Assembly: GCA_037139095.1 (NCBI GenBank)
Contig: JBAXHD010000009.1
Coordinates: 1 to 64,000, forward strand
Length of the DNA stretch: 64,000 nt
Direction: 5' to 3'
Origin: WLMZ01 sp037139095
GTDB taxonomy: Bacteria > Actinomycetota > Acidimicrobiia > Acidimicrobiales > Ilumatobacteraceae
Below are positions 1-8,780 of this stretch, in pieces. Position numbers and translations under genes: made by a program. The notes below the pieces were generated by a model. That model worked only from the letters and a program-made list of their open reading frames with translations. It was not told where the DNA came from and ran no database searches. The number at the start of each line of letters is the position of its first letter. Within the stretch, counting starts at the first letter, position 1.

Positions 1-23
1 CGATGCTTTAGCGAATAGGTCGC

Positions 24-2720
24 ATGTCAAAACCGCTCGTGATTGTGGAGTCTCCCGCCAAGGCGAAGACGATCTCCAAGTTCCTCGGCACGGGCTTCGA
101 TGTGCGCGCCTCGGTGGGCCACGTTGCCGACTTGCCGAGCAAAGGTTTGGCCGTCGATGTTGACAATGGCTTCAAGCCAACGTACGAACTCACCGAGCGC
201 GGCAAGGTCGTTATCAAAGACCTTCGAGCGCTGTTGAAAGATGCGAGCGAGCTCTATCTCGCAACCGACGAAGACCGCGAGGGTGAGGCCATTAGCTGGC
301 ACTTGCTCGAGTACCTCAAGCCCAAGGTGCCCGTAAAGCGGATGGTGTTTCACGAAATCACCAAGGCCGCTATCGACAAGGCAGTCAACAATCCACGAGC
401 GCTCGACTACGGCCTGGTCGATGCTGCCGAGACTCGCCGAATTCTCGACCGTCTCTACGGCTACGAAGTGAGCCCTGTGTTGTGGCGACGTGTGAACCGT
501 GGTCTGTCAGCGGGTCGTGTGCAGAGCCCCACCATTCGTTTGGTTGTCGAGCGCGAGCGCGAACGTATTGCGTTCGTCACCGCCGGCTATTGGGATCTCG
601 AACTGCTCACCGAAACCCGGCCAGCCTTCACCGCCACGCTGGTGTCGCTCGACGGCGTCAAGGTCGCATCGGGCAAAGACTTCGGCAGCGACGGCAATCC
701 CAAAAAGGGTGTCGTGGTCGTCAGCCAAAACGAAGCTCACGCACTGGTTGCCGGCTTGTCGTCTTCAACCTTCAGCGTTCGCTCGGTCGAAGAGAAGCCC
801 TATCGCAGCAGCGCCAAAGCGCCGTTTACCACCAGCACGTTGCAGCAAGAGGGCGGCCGCAAGCTTCGCCTCGGTGCCGCGCAGGTGATGCGCATTGCGC
901 AGGGTCTCTACGAGCGTGGCTTCATCACCTACATGCGTACCGATAGCGCGATGCTCAGCGACGAAGCGCTTGCCGCAGTGCGCGCCGAAGTTGCCAGCAC
1001 CTACGGTCAGCAGTTTTTGACGGCAGCGCCACGACAGTTCACGGGCAAGATCAAAAACGCCCAAGAGGCTCACGAGGCCATTCGTCCAACCACCCCGCTG
1101 CGCGCACCCGATCAAGTTGCTGGCGAACTCAACGGGCAAGAGCTCGCGCTGTATCGCCTGGTGTGGCAGCGCACGTTGGCATCGCAGATGGCCGACGCTG
1201 CTGGCGTCACCGTCAGCGTGCGTCTCGCAGCCACCAGCGCATCGGCCACCTCGGCCGGGCAAGAGTGCGAGTTTGCTGCCAGCGGCACCACCATCACCTT
1301 TGCTGGTTATCGCCAGGTGTACGTGGAGTCCACCGACGAAGACTCAGCGGCCGAAGAAGAAAAGGAAGCGTTGCTGCCGGTTCTTGCCGTTGGCCAGACG
1401 GTGCCTGTCGGGTCGATCACGCCCAACGGTCACAGCACGTCGCCGCCCGCCCGGTACACCGAGGCCAGCATCGTGAAGCGCCTCGAAGAACTTGGCATCG
1501 GCCGCCCCAGCACATGGGCCAGCATTATCCAAACGGTGCAAGACCGTGGCTATGTGTGGAAGAAGGGCCAAGCCCTGGTTCCAACGTGGACTGCGTTTGC
1601 TGTTGTTGGGTTGATGGAGAAGCACTTCGGTGGTCTGGTCGATTACGCGTTCACCGCGCGCATCGAAGAAGACCTCGACTCGATTGCCCGCAACGAAGAG
1701 AAGAAGGACCACTGGCTGCAGCGGTTTTATTTCGGTGACGACGCCGACGTGCAGTTGCCGGGCCTGAAGCGCTTGGTCGTCGAGAACCTCGACGAGATCG
1801 ATGCCGCGGCCATCAACACGTTCCCGCTTGGTCACGACGCCGATGGCGTAGAGATTGTGGTGAAGCCGGGCAAGTACGGCCCATACGTGAAGCGTGGCGA
1901 AGACACCGCCAGCGTTCCCGAAGACCTTGCGCCCGACGAACTCACGGTCGAGATGGCTCTCACGTTGTTGGCGCAGCCAAAGAGCGATGTGCCTATTGGC
2001 GAGATCGACGGCTTCCCCGTGTTCGCCAAGAGCGGTCGCTATGGCCCCTATGTGCAATGGGGCGCTCCCGACAATCTGCCTCCCGGACTCGAGAAGCCGC
2101 GCATGGCTAGTTTGTTTAAGACGATGACGCTCGAGCGGCTGTCGATGAAAGACGCCAGCGATCTGTTGCAGTTGCCGCGAACCGTGGGCATCGATCCGGT
2201 TGATGGTGTTGCGATCATTGCCAACAACGGTCGCTACGGCCCCTATGTGCAAAAAGGCAAGGACTTCCGCAACATCACCAGCGAAGAGCAGTTGCTCGAG
2301 ATCACGCTCGAGCAGGCGCTCACGATCTTTGCGTCGCCAAAGGTGTTTAAGCGTGGTGGCCAGTCGATGGCGGCCAAGGGTCCGTTGCGCGAGTTCGGCG
2401 ACGATCCGGTCAGCGGTCGTCCGGTTGTTGCCAAGGACGGAAAGTTTGGCGTCTACGTTACCGACGGCGAGACCAACGCTTCATTGAGCAAGGGCGACCG
2501 GCTCGAGGCGATGCCGGTTGAGCGTGCGTACGAACTGCTCGCGGTTCGCCGCGAAGCCATCATCGAAAAGGGTGGCCTGCCGGCGAAGAAGGCAACGGCC
2601 ACCAAGAAGGCCGCCGCCAAGAAGGTCGCTGCGAAGAAAGCTCCAGCCAAGAAGGTTGCGGCCAAGAAGGTTGCAGCGAAGAAGGCCCCGGCCAAGCAGG
2701 CCGCAGCCGAAGAGTCCTGA
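24..2720 (+). CDS. topA: DNA topoisomerase I (type IA)
   Basis: Relaxes negatively supercoiled DNA by transient single-strand cleavage. The 898-residue protein opens with a TOPRIM domain (VIVESPAKAKT near residue 6, DEDREGE near 80). The active-site Tyr is about residue 303 in ITYMRTDS. No Cys4 zinc fingers are present. The C-terminal region instead holds four topoisomerase C-terminal repeats marked by GKYGPYV/GRYGPYV/GKFGVYV near residues 615, 671, 736 and 806. It ends in a Lys/Ala-rich tail from about residue 853 (KKA and AAKK units) like that of mycobacterial and streptomycete TopA, which aids processivity in those proteins. Start ATG 24. It is followed 24 bases later by tmk. Confidence 0.97.
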   Translation: MSKPLVIVESPAKAKTISKFLGTGFDVRASVGHVADLPSKGLAVDVDNGFKPTYELTERGKVVIKDLRALLKDASELYLATDEDREGEAISWHLLEYLKPKVPVKRMVFHEITKAAIDKAVNNPRALDYGLVDAAETRRILDRLYGYEVSPVLWRRVNRGLSAGRVQSPTIRLVVERERERIAFVTAGYWDLELLTETRPAFTATLVSLDGVKVASGKDFGSDGNPKKGVVVVSQNEAHALVAGLSSSTFSVRSVEEKPYRSSAKAPFTTSTLQQEGGRKLRLGAAQVMRIAQGLYERGFITYMRTDSAMLSDEALAAVRAEVASTYGQQFLTAAPRQFTGKIKNAQEAHEAIRPTTPLRAPDQVAGELNGQELALYRLVWQRTLASQMADAAGVTVSVRLAATSASATSAGQECEFAASGTTITFAGYRQVYVESTDEDSAAEEEKEALLPVLAVGQTVPVGSITPNGHSTSPPARYTEASIVKRLEELGIGRPSTWASIIQTVQDRGYVWKKGQALVPTWTAFAVVGLMEKHFGGLVDYAFTARIEEDLDSIARNEEKKDHWLQRFYFGDDADVQLPGLKRLVVENLDEIDAAAINTFPLGHDADGVEIVVKPGKYGPYVKRGEDTASVPEDLAPDELTVEMALTLLAQPKSDVPIGEIDGFPVFAKSGRYGPYVQWGAPDNLPPGLEKPRMASLFKTMTLERLSMKDASDLLQLPRTVGIDPVDGVAIIANNGRYGPYVQKGKDFRNITSEEQLLEITLEQALTIFASPKVFKRGGQSMAAKGPLREFGDDPVSGRPVVAKDGKFGVYVTDGETNASLSKGDRLEAMPVERAYELLAVRREAIIEKGGLPAKKATATKKAAAKKVAAKKAPAKKVAAKKVAAKKAPAKQAAAEES

Positions 2721-2744
2721 GGCTTCTCGGATATGGTGCTCGGC

Positions 2745-3356
2745 ATGAGCAATGCGGGCCGCTACATCGCACTCGAGGGCGCCGAGGGTTGTGGCAAGAG
2801 CACGCATGCCTCTCGGCTGGCCGTGGCACTCGATGCTGTGCTTACCCGCGAGACCGGCGGCACGCACCTGGGCAATGAGATCCGCACGTTGTTGCATGAT
2901 CCTGCGAACACACACCTCGCCGACAAAGCCGAGGCGTTGCTCATCGCTGCCGATCGTGCGCAGCATCTGCACGAACTTGTGCGGCCTGCGTTAGCCAGTG
3001 GTCGTCATGTGGTCAGCGATCGCAGTGCATTTTCAAGCCTTGCGTATCAGGGTTACGGACGCGGGTTGCCGCTTGAGATCGTGCGCGAGATCAGTGATTG
3101 GGCGCTCGATGGGCAATGGCCCGAGCTTGTGATTTTGATCGATGTGCCGGTGGAGCTGTTGTCCGAACGAATGGCCAAGCGAGACCTCGACCGGTTCGAG
3201 CAAGCCGATGCAGCGTTTCACGCGCGGGTGCGCGCTGGCTTTGCCGAGATGGCTGCGGCCGATCCCGATCGTTGGGTGGTCATCGATGGCACGCTCGAGA
3301 AAGATGCGGTCGCCCATGCCATCCGCTCGGCGACGCTGGCGCGTTTAGGAATCTGA
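2745..3356 (+). CDS. tmk: Thymidylate kinase
   Basis: Phosphorylates dTMP to dTDP for DNA synthesis. The P-loop EGAEGCGKST lies near the N-terminus, followed by the SDRSAFSSLAYQG nucleotide-binding stretch and a short LID-type region (KRDLDRFEQ), over 203 residues, a normal family length. I chose ATG 2745 (MSNAGRYIALEG) over ATG 2733 because it puts the P-loop at the usual distance from the start. The stop overlaps the start of the next gene by one base (TGATG), so translational coupling with holB is likely. Confidence 0.95.
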   Translation: MSNAGRYIALEGAEGCGKSTHASRLAVALDAVLTRETGGTHLGNEIRTLLHDPANTHLADKAEALLIAADRAQHLHELVRPALASGRHVVSDRSAFSSLAYQGYGRGLPLEIVREISDWALDGQWPELVILIDVPVELLSERMAKRDLDRFEQADAAFHARVRAGFAEMAAADPDRWVVIDGTLEKDAVAHAIRSATLARLGI

Positions 3357-4405
3357 TGTCCAGCGTTTGGCAGTCGGTCATCGGGCAACCCAACGCGATC
3401 CGACGGCTTGAGGCATCGGTGGCCAATCCGGTGCATGCGTACTTGTTCGTTGGTCCGCCGGGTAGCACCAAGAACGAAGCGGCGCGCGCGTTTGCCGCGT
3501 TGTTGCTTGCGGGGTTCGACGACCCAACGCTGCGCGACGCTCGGCTCGCGCTCGCAGGCGAACATCCCGATGTTCGCGAGTTTGCACGCGTGGGCGCATC
3601 GATCTCAAAAGATCAGGCTGAAGAGATCATTCGCCTCGCCGCACTCGCCCCAAACGAGAGCAGCCGCAAGGTGCTCATCCTCGACGAGTTTCATCTGCTC
3701 ACCGCCGAAGCCGCAGCACGGTTGCTCAAGACCATCGAGGAGCCGCCCGACAGCACGGTGTTCATAGTGCTCGCCGACCACTCGACCCCCGAGTTGGTCA
3801 CCATTGCATCGCGTTGTGTTCGCATCGACTTCGGCGCCGTGCCAACCGACATCGTGATCGCCACGCTTGTTGCCGAGGGTGTCGACCCCGTGCGCGCCGA
3901 GCAATCGGCGCTGGGCGCTGTCGGAGACCTCACCCGCGCTCGTCTGTTAGCGCGAGACGAACACCTTGCAGCGCGGCGCGAGATGTTTGCCGAGACGCCC
4001 TATCGGCTCGATGGCACCGGGCGCGCCGTGGCGGGCGCGGTCACCGAGATCGTTGCTGCGATCGAAGCTGCAGCGGCTCCGTTGTTGGCTCGTCATGCCG
4101 AAGAAGTGACGGCGCTTGAGGCGCGCATCTCGGCGATGGGCGAGCGCGGCAGCGGCAAGAAGATTGTCGAAGAACGTCACAAGCGCGAGCTTCGCCGTCA
4201 TCGCACCGACGAACTCCGTTCGGGCCTCACCACGCTTGCTGGTGCCTATCGCGATGCGTTGGTCAACGGCACCATCAGCCGTCCCGACTCGGCCGCTACG
4301 GCCATCACGCGCATTCATCGCTCACTCGAATCACTTGAGCGAAACCCCAACGAGCAGTTGCTACTGCAGGCGCTGTTGCTCGGCCTTCCCTCAATGAACC
4401 ACTAG
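3356..4405 (+). CDS. holB: DNA polymerase III delta' subunit (clamp loader)
   Basis: A 349-residue AAA+ clamp-loader subunit that helps load the beta clamp at replication forks. It opens with WQSVIGQPNAIRRLEA, typical of delta'/DnaX proteins. The Walker A position reads GPPGSTKN (residues 33-40) instead of GPPGTGKT. Walker B reads VLILDEFHLLT, followed by KTIEEPP, and a sensor-1-like SRC follows. Loss of a working ATP site is normal for delta'. The open frame extends upstream to 3098, but that part lies inside tmk. ATG 3356, overlapping the tmk stop, is the sensible start. The topA-tmk-holB order supports the assignment. Confidence 0.9.
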   Translation: MSSVWQSVIGQPNAIRRLEASVANPVHAYLFVGPPGSTKNEAARAFAALLLAGFDDPTLRDARLALAGEHPDVREFARVGASISKDQAEEIIRLAALAPNESSRKVLILDEFHLLTAEAAARLLKTIEEPPDSTVFIVLADHSTPELVTIASRCVRIDFGAVPTDIVIATLVAEGVDPVRAEQSALGAVGDLTRARLLARDEHLAARREMFAETPYRLDGTGRAVAGAVTEIVAAIEAAAAPLLARHAEEVTALEARISAMGERGSGKKIVEERHKRELRRHRTDELRSGLTTLAGAYRDALVNGTISRPDSAATAITRIHRSLESLERNPNEQLLLQALLLGLPSMNH

Positions 4406-4421
4406 CGACTGGACCAACAAC

Positions 4422-4946
4422 GTGCCCAAGTTGTCAACCGACGAGGTCTTCTCATTTCTGGCCGAACCGAACCACCTCGCGCGTATAGCCACGGTTGATG
4501 CGGACGGCATGCCGCGCGTGGTGCCGCTGTGGTTCATCATGGACGGCGACATGCTCTGCTTCACGCCGCGTGAGCCGGCTGTGATTTGGCAGAACATGCT
4601 GCGCGATCCGCGCATCGCAATCTCGATCGACGAAGATGAAGCGCCCTATCGCAAGGTGACCGTGCAGGGCCATGTTGAGGTGTTGTACCAGCCCGGCCGC
4701 GACCGCCTGTGGCAGCACCTGTACAGGGCCATTGCGTCGCGTTACATCCCGGTTGATTCGGCCAATGCGTATGTCGATAGCACCGACGACCAACCTCGGG
4801 CGCTGTGCGCAGTGAATCTCACCGCCGCCACATCGCGGGTGTCTACGTGGCGTATGCCGATGCCAGGCGAAGACCCACGCGGCATCTGGCACAACCGCTA
4901 TTACGTGCCCGGCACGAAGATGGCCATCGATCCCGAAACTCGCTAG
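4422..4946 (+). CDS. Pyridoxamine 5'-phosphate oxidase-fold flavoprotein (PPOX class)
   Basis: A 174-residue split-barrel protein. The N-terminus (EVFSFLAEPNHLARIATVDADGMP) and the WFIMDGD and ISIDEDE segments are typical of PPOX-class FMN or F420 binding proteins in actinobacteria. The substrate cannot be read from sequence. F420-dependent reductase activity is possible because this class is expanded in F420 producers. GTG start at 4422, 16 bases after holB on the same strand. Confidence 0.8.
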   Translation: MPKLSTDEVFSFLAEPNHLARIATVDADGMPRVVPLWFIMDGDMLCFTPREPAVIWQNMLRDPRIAISIDEDEAPYRKVTVQGHVEVLYQPGRDRLWQHLYRAIASRYIPVDSANAYVDSTDDQPRALCAVNLTAATSRVSTWRMPMPGEDPRGIWHNRYYVPGTKMAIDPETR

Positions 4947-4999
4947 CGCGGATATAGGGGTGGGTCGATACGACGATCACCGCTAGCATTGCCACTCAC

Positions 5000-5075
5000 G
5001 CCCAGGTAGCTCAGTCGGTAGAGCAACGCACTCGTAATGCGTAGGTCGCGGGTTCGATTCCCGCCTTGGGCTCCA
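5000..5075 (+). tRNA. tRNA-Thr (anticodon CGT)
   Basis: A complete cloverleaf can be folded by hand: acceptor stem GCCCAGG/CTTGGGC (one G-T pair), D arm GCTC/GAGC, anticodon stem ACGCA/TGCGT with loop CTCGTAA (anticodon CGT at 5033-5035), variable AGGTC, and T arm GCGGG-TTCGATT-CCCGC. The discriminator base is T and the 3' CCA is encoded. It reads ACG threonine codons. Confidence 0.96.
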
Positions 5076-5085
5076 GTTGTTGTCG

Positions 5086-5232
5086 CTAGCGTTTGCCGCC
5101 AACGGCGTTCAGTGCTGCGTCGTGCAGATCCTTTTGGGACTCTGAGGCTTCGATGATGCGTAAGCATTCGGTGATCATCGCGTTCATCTGATCTGCGAGG
5201 AATTGAACTTGCGCTTCTTCGTCAGGGGTCAT
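5086..5232 (-). CDS. Small hypothetical protein (48 aa)
   Basis: A short minus-strand frame starting at ATG 5232 (MTPDEEAQVQFLADQMN) and ending 11 bases from the tRNA. The composition is that of a soluble acidic helical peptide (EEAQVQFLADQ, ECLRIIEASES). The open frame can be extended upstream to 5358, but the added part (RLSRLRFLNRSDTERER) is Arg-rich and looks non-coding and would approach the permease gene. No clear ribosome-binding site is seen. I do not recognise a family. Confidence 0.4.
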   Translation of the reverse strand: MTPDEEAQVQFLADQMNAMITECLRIIEASESQKDLHDAALNAVGGKR

Positions 5233-5314
5233 GCGCGCGACCGTAGGTCGGCAAGGTGCACCGATGACATGCCTGCAGGTACATGTCGAACGTATACACC
5301 GCTCGCGCTCGGTG

Positions 5315-7312
5315 TCAGACCGATTCAAGAACCGCAGACGGCTGAGGCGCTTCAGCAAGCGATCGCTTCAAACGCGCCCGCGCTGCGATACCTCTGACGG
5401 CACCGGCGATGCCTTCGGGGTTTTTGATGGCGGTCACAATCAACAGCACGCCACCGATCAGCGCTTCCCATCGGCCCATTGATCCGAACAGGCGGCTACT
5501 CGCAAAAAACGCAACTCCCGATGACGCCACGATGCCTGCGGTTACGGCGCCGCTGACACTGGTGATGCCGCCGAGGTATGCAAACGCAAGTGCGGTGAGC
5601 GAAGCCACCGTGCCGTAGGAGACGTCGGAGATTGAGCCGAAGCGATAAGCGATGAGGCATCCACCCACGCCCGCAATAAACGACGAGAGTGCGAACACCA
5701 GCAGCTTGCTCGAAGCCACGCCGATGCCGATGGAGGCAGCGGCGCGTTCGTTCGAGCGGATCGCCAAGATGCGTCGGCCTGTGGCGCTGCGCCTGATATT
5801 GACCACCATCATCGCCAACGCAAACGTGACCACAATCAGGAACACGCCAAACACGGGTCGCGACGATTTGCTGCCGAGCACCAAGCCAAAGTCAAAGCCA
5901 AGGAACTTTGGGTTCGGAATTTTCGCTCCGCCGGTGCCGATATCGCCAACGTATGCCGGGTTCTTGAACACAAACTCTGAGATGGCAACTCCGCCAGCGA
6001 GCGTGATGATGGCCAAGTTGGTGCCACGCACACGCAGCGCGGGCAACCCGAGCAACACACCAAACGCTGCCGCGATGAGCGATGCAAGAATCGGGGCGAT
6101 GGGGAACGGCACGTTCCATGTCATCGCCAACTTTGAAAGGCCAAAGCCGGCCACGCCAGCGAAGGCCATCTGCGCCAGCGAGGTCTGGCCGCCAAATCCG
6201 GTGAGCACCACCAGCGCCAGCGCCAGAACAGTGGCGATCAGCGTGGTCATGATCGCGCCGCGCCACAGCGGGCCAAGCAAGAAGAGACCACCGAGCGCAG
6301 CCACCAACGGCACCAGCACGCTGGCCGGAGTGACGCGAGCCTGAGGCACGGCGGGCAGCTTCCACATGTCGGCCGAGCCACGCTCGGGCAGACGCTCGCC
6401 GAGTAGCGCCATCGCAATGATGATGACCAAGAACGGCAGGCCTTCGCGGGCGCCGTATTTCGGAAACCAACTCAGATCGTTCTGCAGCTTGGTGAACACC
6501 GATTGCACCATGCCGATAGCCATGCCCGTGAACACGGTGGGCCAGAAGAATCTGAACTTGCCGATGAGCGCGGCGCCGAGCGCAGGGATGAGGTATCCGA
6601 ACGTGAAGATGCTCGGACTGAGTTGAATCATCGGTGCGGCCAAAATGGCCACAAAGGTTCCGACCACAGTGGCCACGACCCAGTTCAAGCCAGCCAGAAG
6701 TTCGGGGGAGAGTCCCATGAGCACGGCGCCCTTTTCGCTCTCGGCGGCGGCCCGGGTAGCGAGTCCAACCCGCGTGTAGCGATAGGCGGCCCATAACGCA
6801 GCGGTGATGGCCATCACGATTGCGGCGAGCCACAGCCCGTCGCGTGGCACGGTAAGTGAGCCGGTGATTGTCACGGGTTCGCGTGGCAAAATCGGGCCCA
6901 CGCGCATGGTGATGTTGTCGACGAATCGACGCTCGACCAAGGTGGTGAGCACGATGAGCAACCCAACACTGGCAACAACTTTGGCCAGCGCTGGCGCACG
7001 CCGCAGTGGTCTAAAGATCAGCAGATACGCAGCGAGACCAAGCAGTGCCGATGTGGCCAACGCCAGCGCAAGCGCCCACCGAAAGCCGACATCGCCATTG
7101 AAGTGGTAGCGACCTGGCAATCCAGGAATAGGGAACGGGTACGCGCCATGACGAAGATCGGCGTACACGTACGTAGACCACATCGCCATTGCGCCGTACG
7201 CGAAGTTGACGACGCCCGAACCTTGGTAGGTGAGCAGTAGCCCCATCGCGAACGACGCGATGATCGCCCCGGCGCCAAGGCCGAGCACCACATAGAAGAA
7301 GTAGTCGGTCAT
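5315..7312 (-). CDS. Fused LivH-LivM branched-chain amino-acid-type ABC permease
   Basis: A 665-residue membrane protein combining both permease halves of a LIV-type (HAAT) importer. The N-terminal half is LivH-like (about 1-300: YVVLGLGAGAII, GVVNFAYGAMAMW). The C-terminal half is LivM-like (about 320-640: ALALVVLTGFGGQTSLAQMAFAGVAGFG, ATGRRILAIRSNERAAASIGI, FALSSFIAGVGG, GGITSVSGA). The longer frame to 7486 overlaps the receptor gene; ATG 7312 sits just after its stop. The neighbouring lipoprotein receptor supplies the binding protein, but no LivF/LivG ATPase gene is adjacent. The substrate is unknown; members of this class carry amino acids, urea, amides and other compounds. Confidence 0.85.
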   Translation of the reverse strand: MTDYFFYVVLGLGAGAIIASFAMGLLLTYQGSGVVNFAYGAMAMWSTYVYADLRHGAYPFPIPGLPGRYHFNGDVGFRWALALALATSALLGLAAYLLIFRPLRRAPALAKVVASVGLLIVLTTLVERRFVDNITMRVGPILPREPVTITGSLTVPRDGLWLAAIVMAITAALWAAYRYTRVGLATRAAAESEKGAVLMGLSPELLAGLNWVVATVVGTFVAILAAPMIQLSPSIFTFGYLIPALGAALIGKFRFFWPTVFTGMAIGMVQSVFTKLQNDLSWFPKYGAREGLPFLVIIIAMALLGERLPERGSADMWKLPAVPQARVTPASVLVPLVAALGGLFLLGPLWRGAIMTTLIATVLALALVVLTGFGGQTSLAQMAFAGVAGFGLSKLAMTWNVPFPIAPILASLIAAAFGVLLGLPALRVRGTNLAIITLAGGVAISEFVFKNPAYVGDIGTGGAKIPNPKFLGFDFGLVLGSKSSRPVFGVFLIVVTFALAMMVVNIRRSATGRRILAIRSNERAAASIGIGVASSKLLVFALSSFIAGVGGCLIAYRFGSISDVSYGTVASLTALAFAYLGGITSVSGAVTAGIVASSGVAFFASSRLFGSMGRWEALIGGVLLIVTAIKNPEGIAGAVRGIAARARLKRSLAEAPQPSAVLESV

Positions 7313-7340
7313 CGACGCGGGTGTTCTGCGCCGAGTGAGG

Positions 7341-8672
7341 TCATGGCAGCAGATCCTTGCTCGACACGCCCTCAAAGCCCTTGAGGTTGAGCACCTTGCC
7401 ACCGGCGGCATATTCGGCGAACGGGAAGATGTATGAACACACCGACGAATACTTGGGCAGTGCACCGCACTCGATTGGTGCGGCACTACTGAACAACTTG
7501 AGATCTTTTGAGGTACCGAGGTACGTGTAGAGCGCCTTTGCAGTCATCGCAGTGCCTGAGGCAACCATCTTGTTCGAGTAGTCGGCGAGCGACATCACTG
7601 TCATGTAGCCCAACCCGCCAAGGCCAAGCCCGCTGGCATCAACATCGGCTTCGGGAACGCCCAACACTGGGGCGAGAATCTTGCGCATGATGTTGCGCTG
7701 AGGGCTGTCGACGCTTTCGTTTACGCCAGCGAACACCCAACCAAGCGCGTCGTCGCCAACTTCTTTGAGTACTTGCTTGCTCGAGCAGATGCCGGTGGTG
7801 ATCACGGGGATCGTGATGCCGAGTGCTGCGCGGCCGCGCATCATGCCGATGCAACCCGAGTCGGCGTAGAGCGAGATGATCACGTCGGGCTTGTCTTTGG
7901 CAGCCTCACGCATCAGGCCCTGAAAGCCAGCGTCGGTCTCATCGTCTCCACCGGTAACTTGCTTCCACTTGATGCCAGCCACATCAAGCGACGCTTGAAC
8001 CGCAGCTGCGCTTTGTGCCGAGCCAGCGTTGCTGCTCGAGATGATGCCCACCGTCTTGGCTTTGAAGTGATCCCGTGCAACAACCGCGGCAGCCGACATC
8101 ACGGTGGCGTTGCCGCCGGTGATGAACAGCGCGTTGGCGGTGTAGTCGGCGGGAAGAATTGGCAGCACGCCGATGACAGGAATGTTGGCCGATGTGTAGG
8201 TCTTGTAGTCGGGGAACAGATCGAGGCCCAGCAGAATCAGGTCGACCTTCTTGCCGACCAACTCTTGTGCGCAAGCCTGCGACGACTCGGGGGTGCCCTT
8301 GGCGATACATGGCACGTACTCGATGGGCCGGCCGCCGAAGCCGCCGTGCGCATTGAGATAGTCGGTGGTGGCCAAGATGTCTTTGCGGATGTCAGGGAAG
8401 TCGATGCCCGGAGTGCCTTCGGTATTCACCAGGCCAATGAGCAGCTTTTCGCCCGTGGCCGCACCGAGCTCGGTACCCGTGGTGGCGGTGTTGGCCGTGC
8501 CGGTGCCACTGGTAGCGGTATCGGCTGTGCTTGCCGATGTCACTGCTGTCGCCGGCGAACTCTTGCTGGCGCTGCTACACGCAGAGCCGAGCAGCGCGAT
8601 GACCGCGAGACCTGCTCCCAATGTGAAACGTGCCATCGATCGCTGACCGATATTGCGTTGTGCTGTGTTCAT
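7341..8672 (-). CDS. ABC transporter substrate-binding lipoprotein (LIV/HAAT type)
   Basis: A 443-residue periplasmic-binding-protein-like receptor with a lipoprotein signal: lipobox LLGSAC with Cys32. A Ser/Thr/Ala linker follows, then a type I binding fold (LIGLVNTEGTPGIDFPDIRKD, VGIISSSNAG, DVIISLYADSGCIGMM). The start ATG 8672 is preceded by a GGGGGAA ribosome-binding sequence. The upstream ATG at 8699 lacks such support. It lies 28 bases upstream of the fused permease, so both are probably cotranscribed and deliver the same ligand. Confidence 0.87.
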   Translation of the reverse strand: MNTAQRNIGQRSMARFTLGAGLAVIALLGSACSSASKSSPATAVTSASTADTATSGTGTANTATTGTELGAATGEKLLIGLVNTEGTPGIDFPDIRKDILATTDYLNAHGGFGGRPIEYVPCIAKGTPESSQACAQELVGKKVDLILLGLDLFPDYKTYTSANIPVIGVLPILPADYTANALFITGGNATVMSAAAVVARDHFKAKTVGIISSSNAGSAQSAAAVQASLDVAGIKWKQVTGGDDETDAGFQGLMREAAKDKPDVIISLYADSGCIGMMRGRAALGITIPVITTGICSSKQVLKEVGDDALGWVFAGVNESVDSPQRNIMRKILAPVLGVPEADVDASGLGLGGLGYMTVMSLADYSNKMVASGTAMTAKALYTYLGTSKDLKLFSSAAPIECGALPKYSSVCSYIFPFAEYAAGGKVLNLKGFEGVSSKDLLP

Positions 8673-8727
8673 GATGGTTCCCCCAAATATCTCGAACATC
8701 GGCGCTGCCGAGGTTTACTTGCCAGCT

Positions 8728-8744
8728 CCCCAAAGCGTTTGGGG
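8728..8744 (-). terminator. Perfect hairpin between carotenoid oxygenase and receptor gene
   Basis: CCCCAAA-GCG-TTTGGGG is a perfect 7-bp inverted repeat with a 3-base loop, 37 bases downstream of the carotenoid oxygenase stop and 56 bases upstream of the receptor start. There is no T-run on the minus strand, so it could be a factor-assisted terminator or an operator for the transporter genes. Confidence 0.45.
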
Positions 8745-8780
8745 TAACCGTACTCATTTCTGAACTATGGAATGGCAGTC

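Noticed and set aside
1344..2252. 302-codon open frame antisense to topA
   Set aside because: It lies wholly within topA on the other strand, has no domain or start signal and has His/Arg/Gln-rich content typical of shadow frames in high-GC genes.
2580..2720. Tandem repeat at the end of topA
   Set aside because: The repeated KKA/AAKK codons are the known Lys/Ala-rich tail type of actinobacterial TopA and not a mobile or satellite element.
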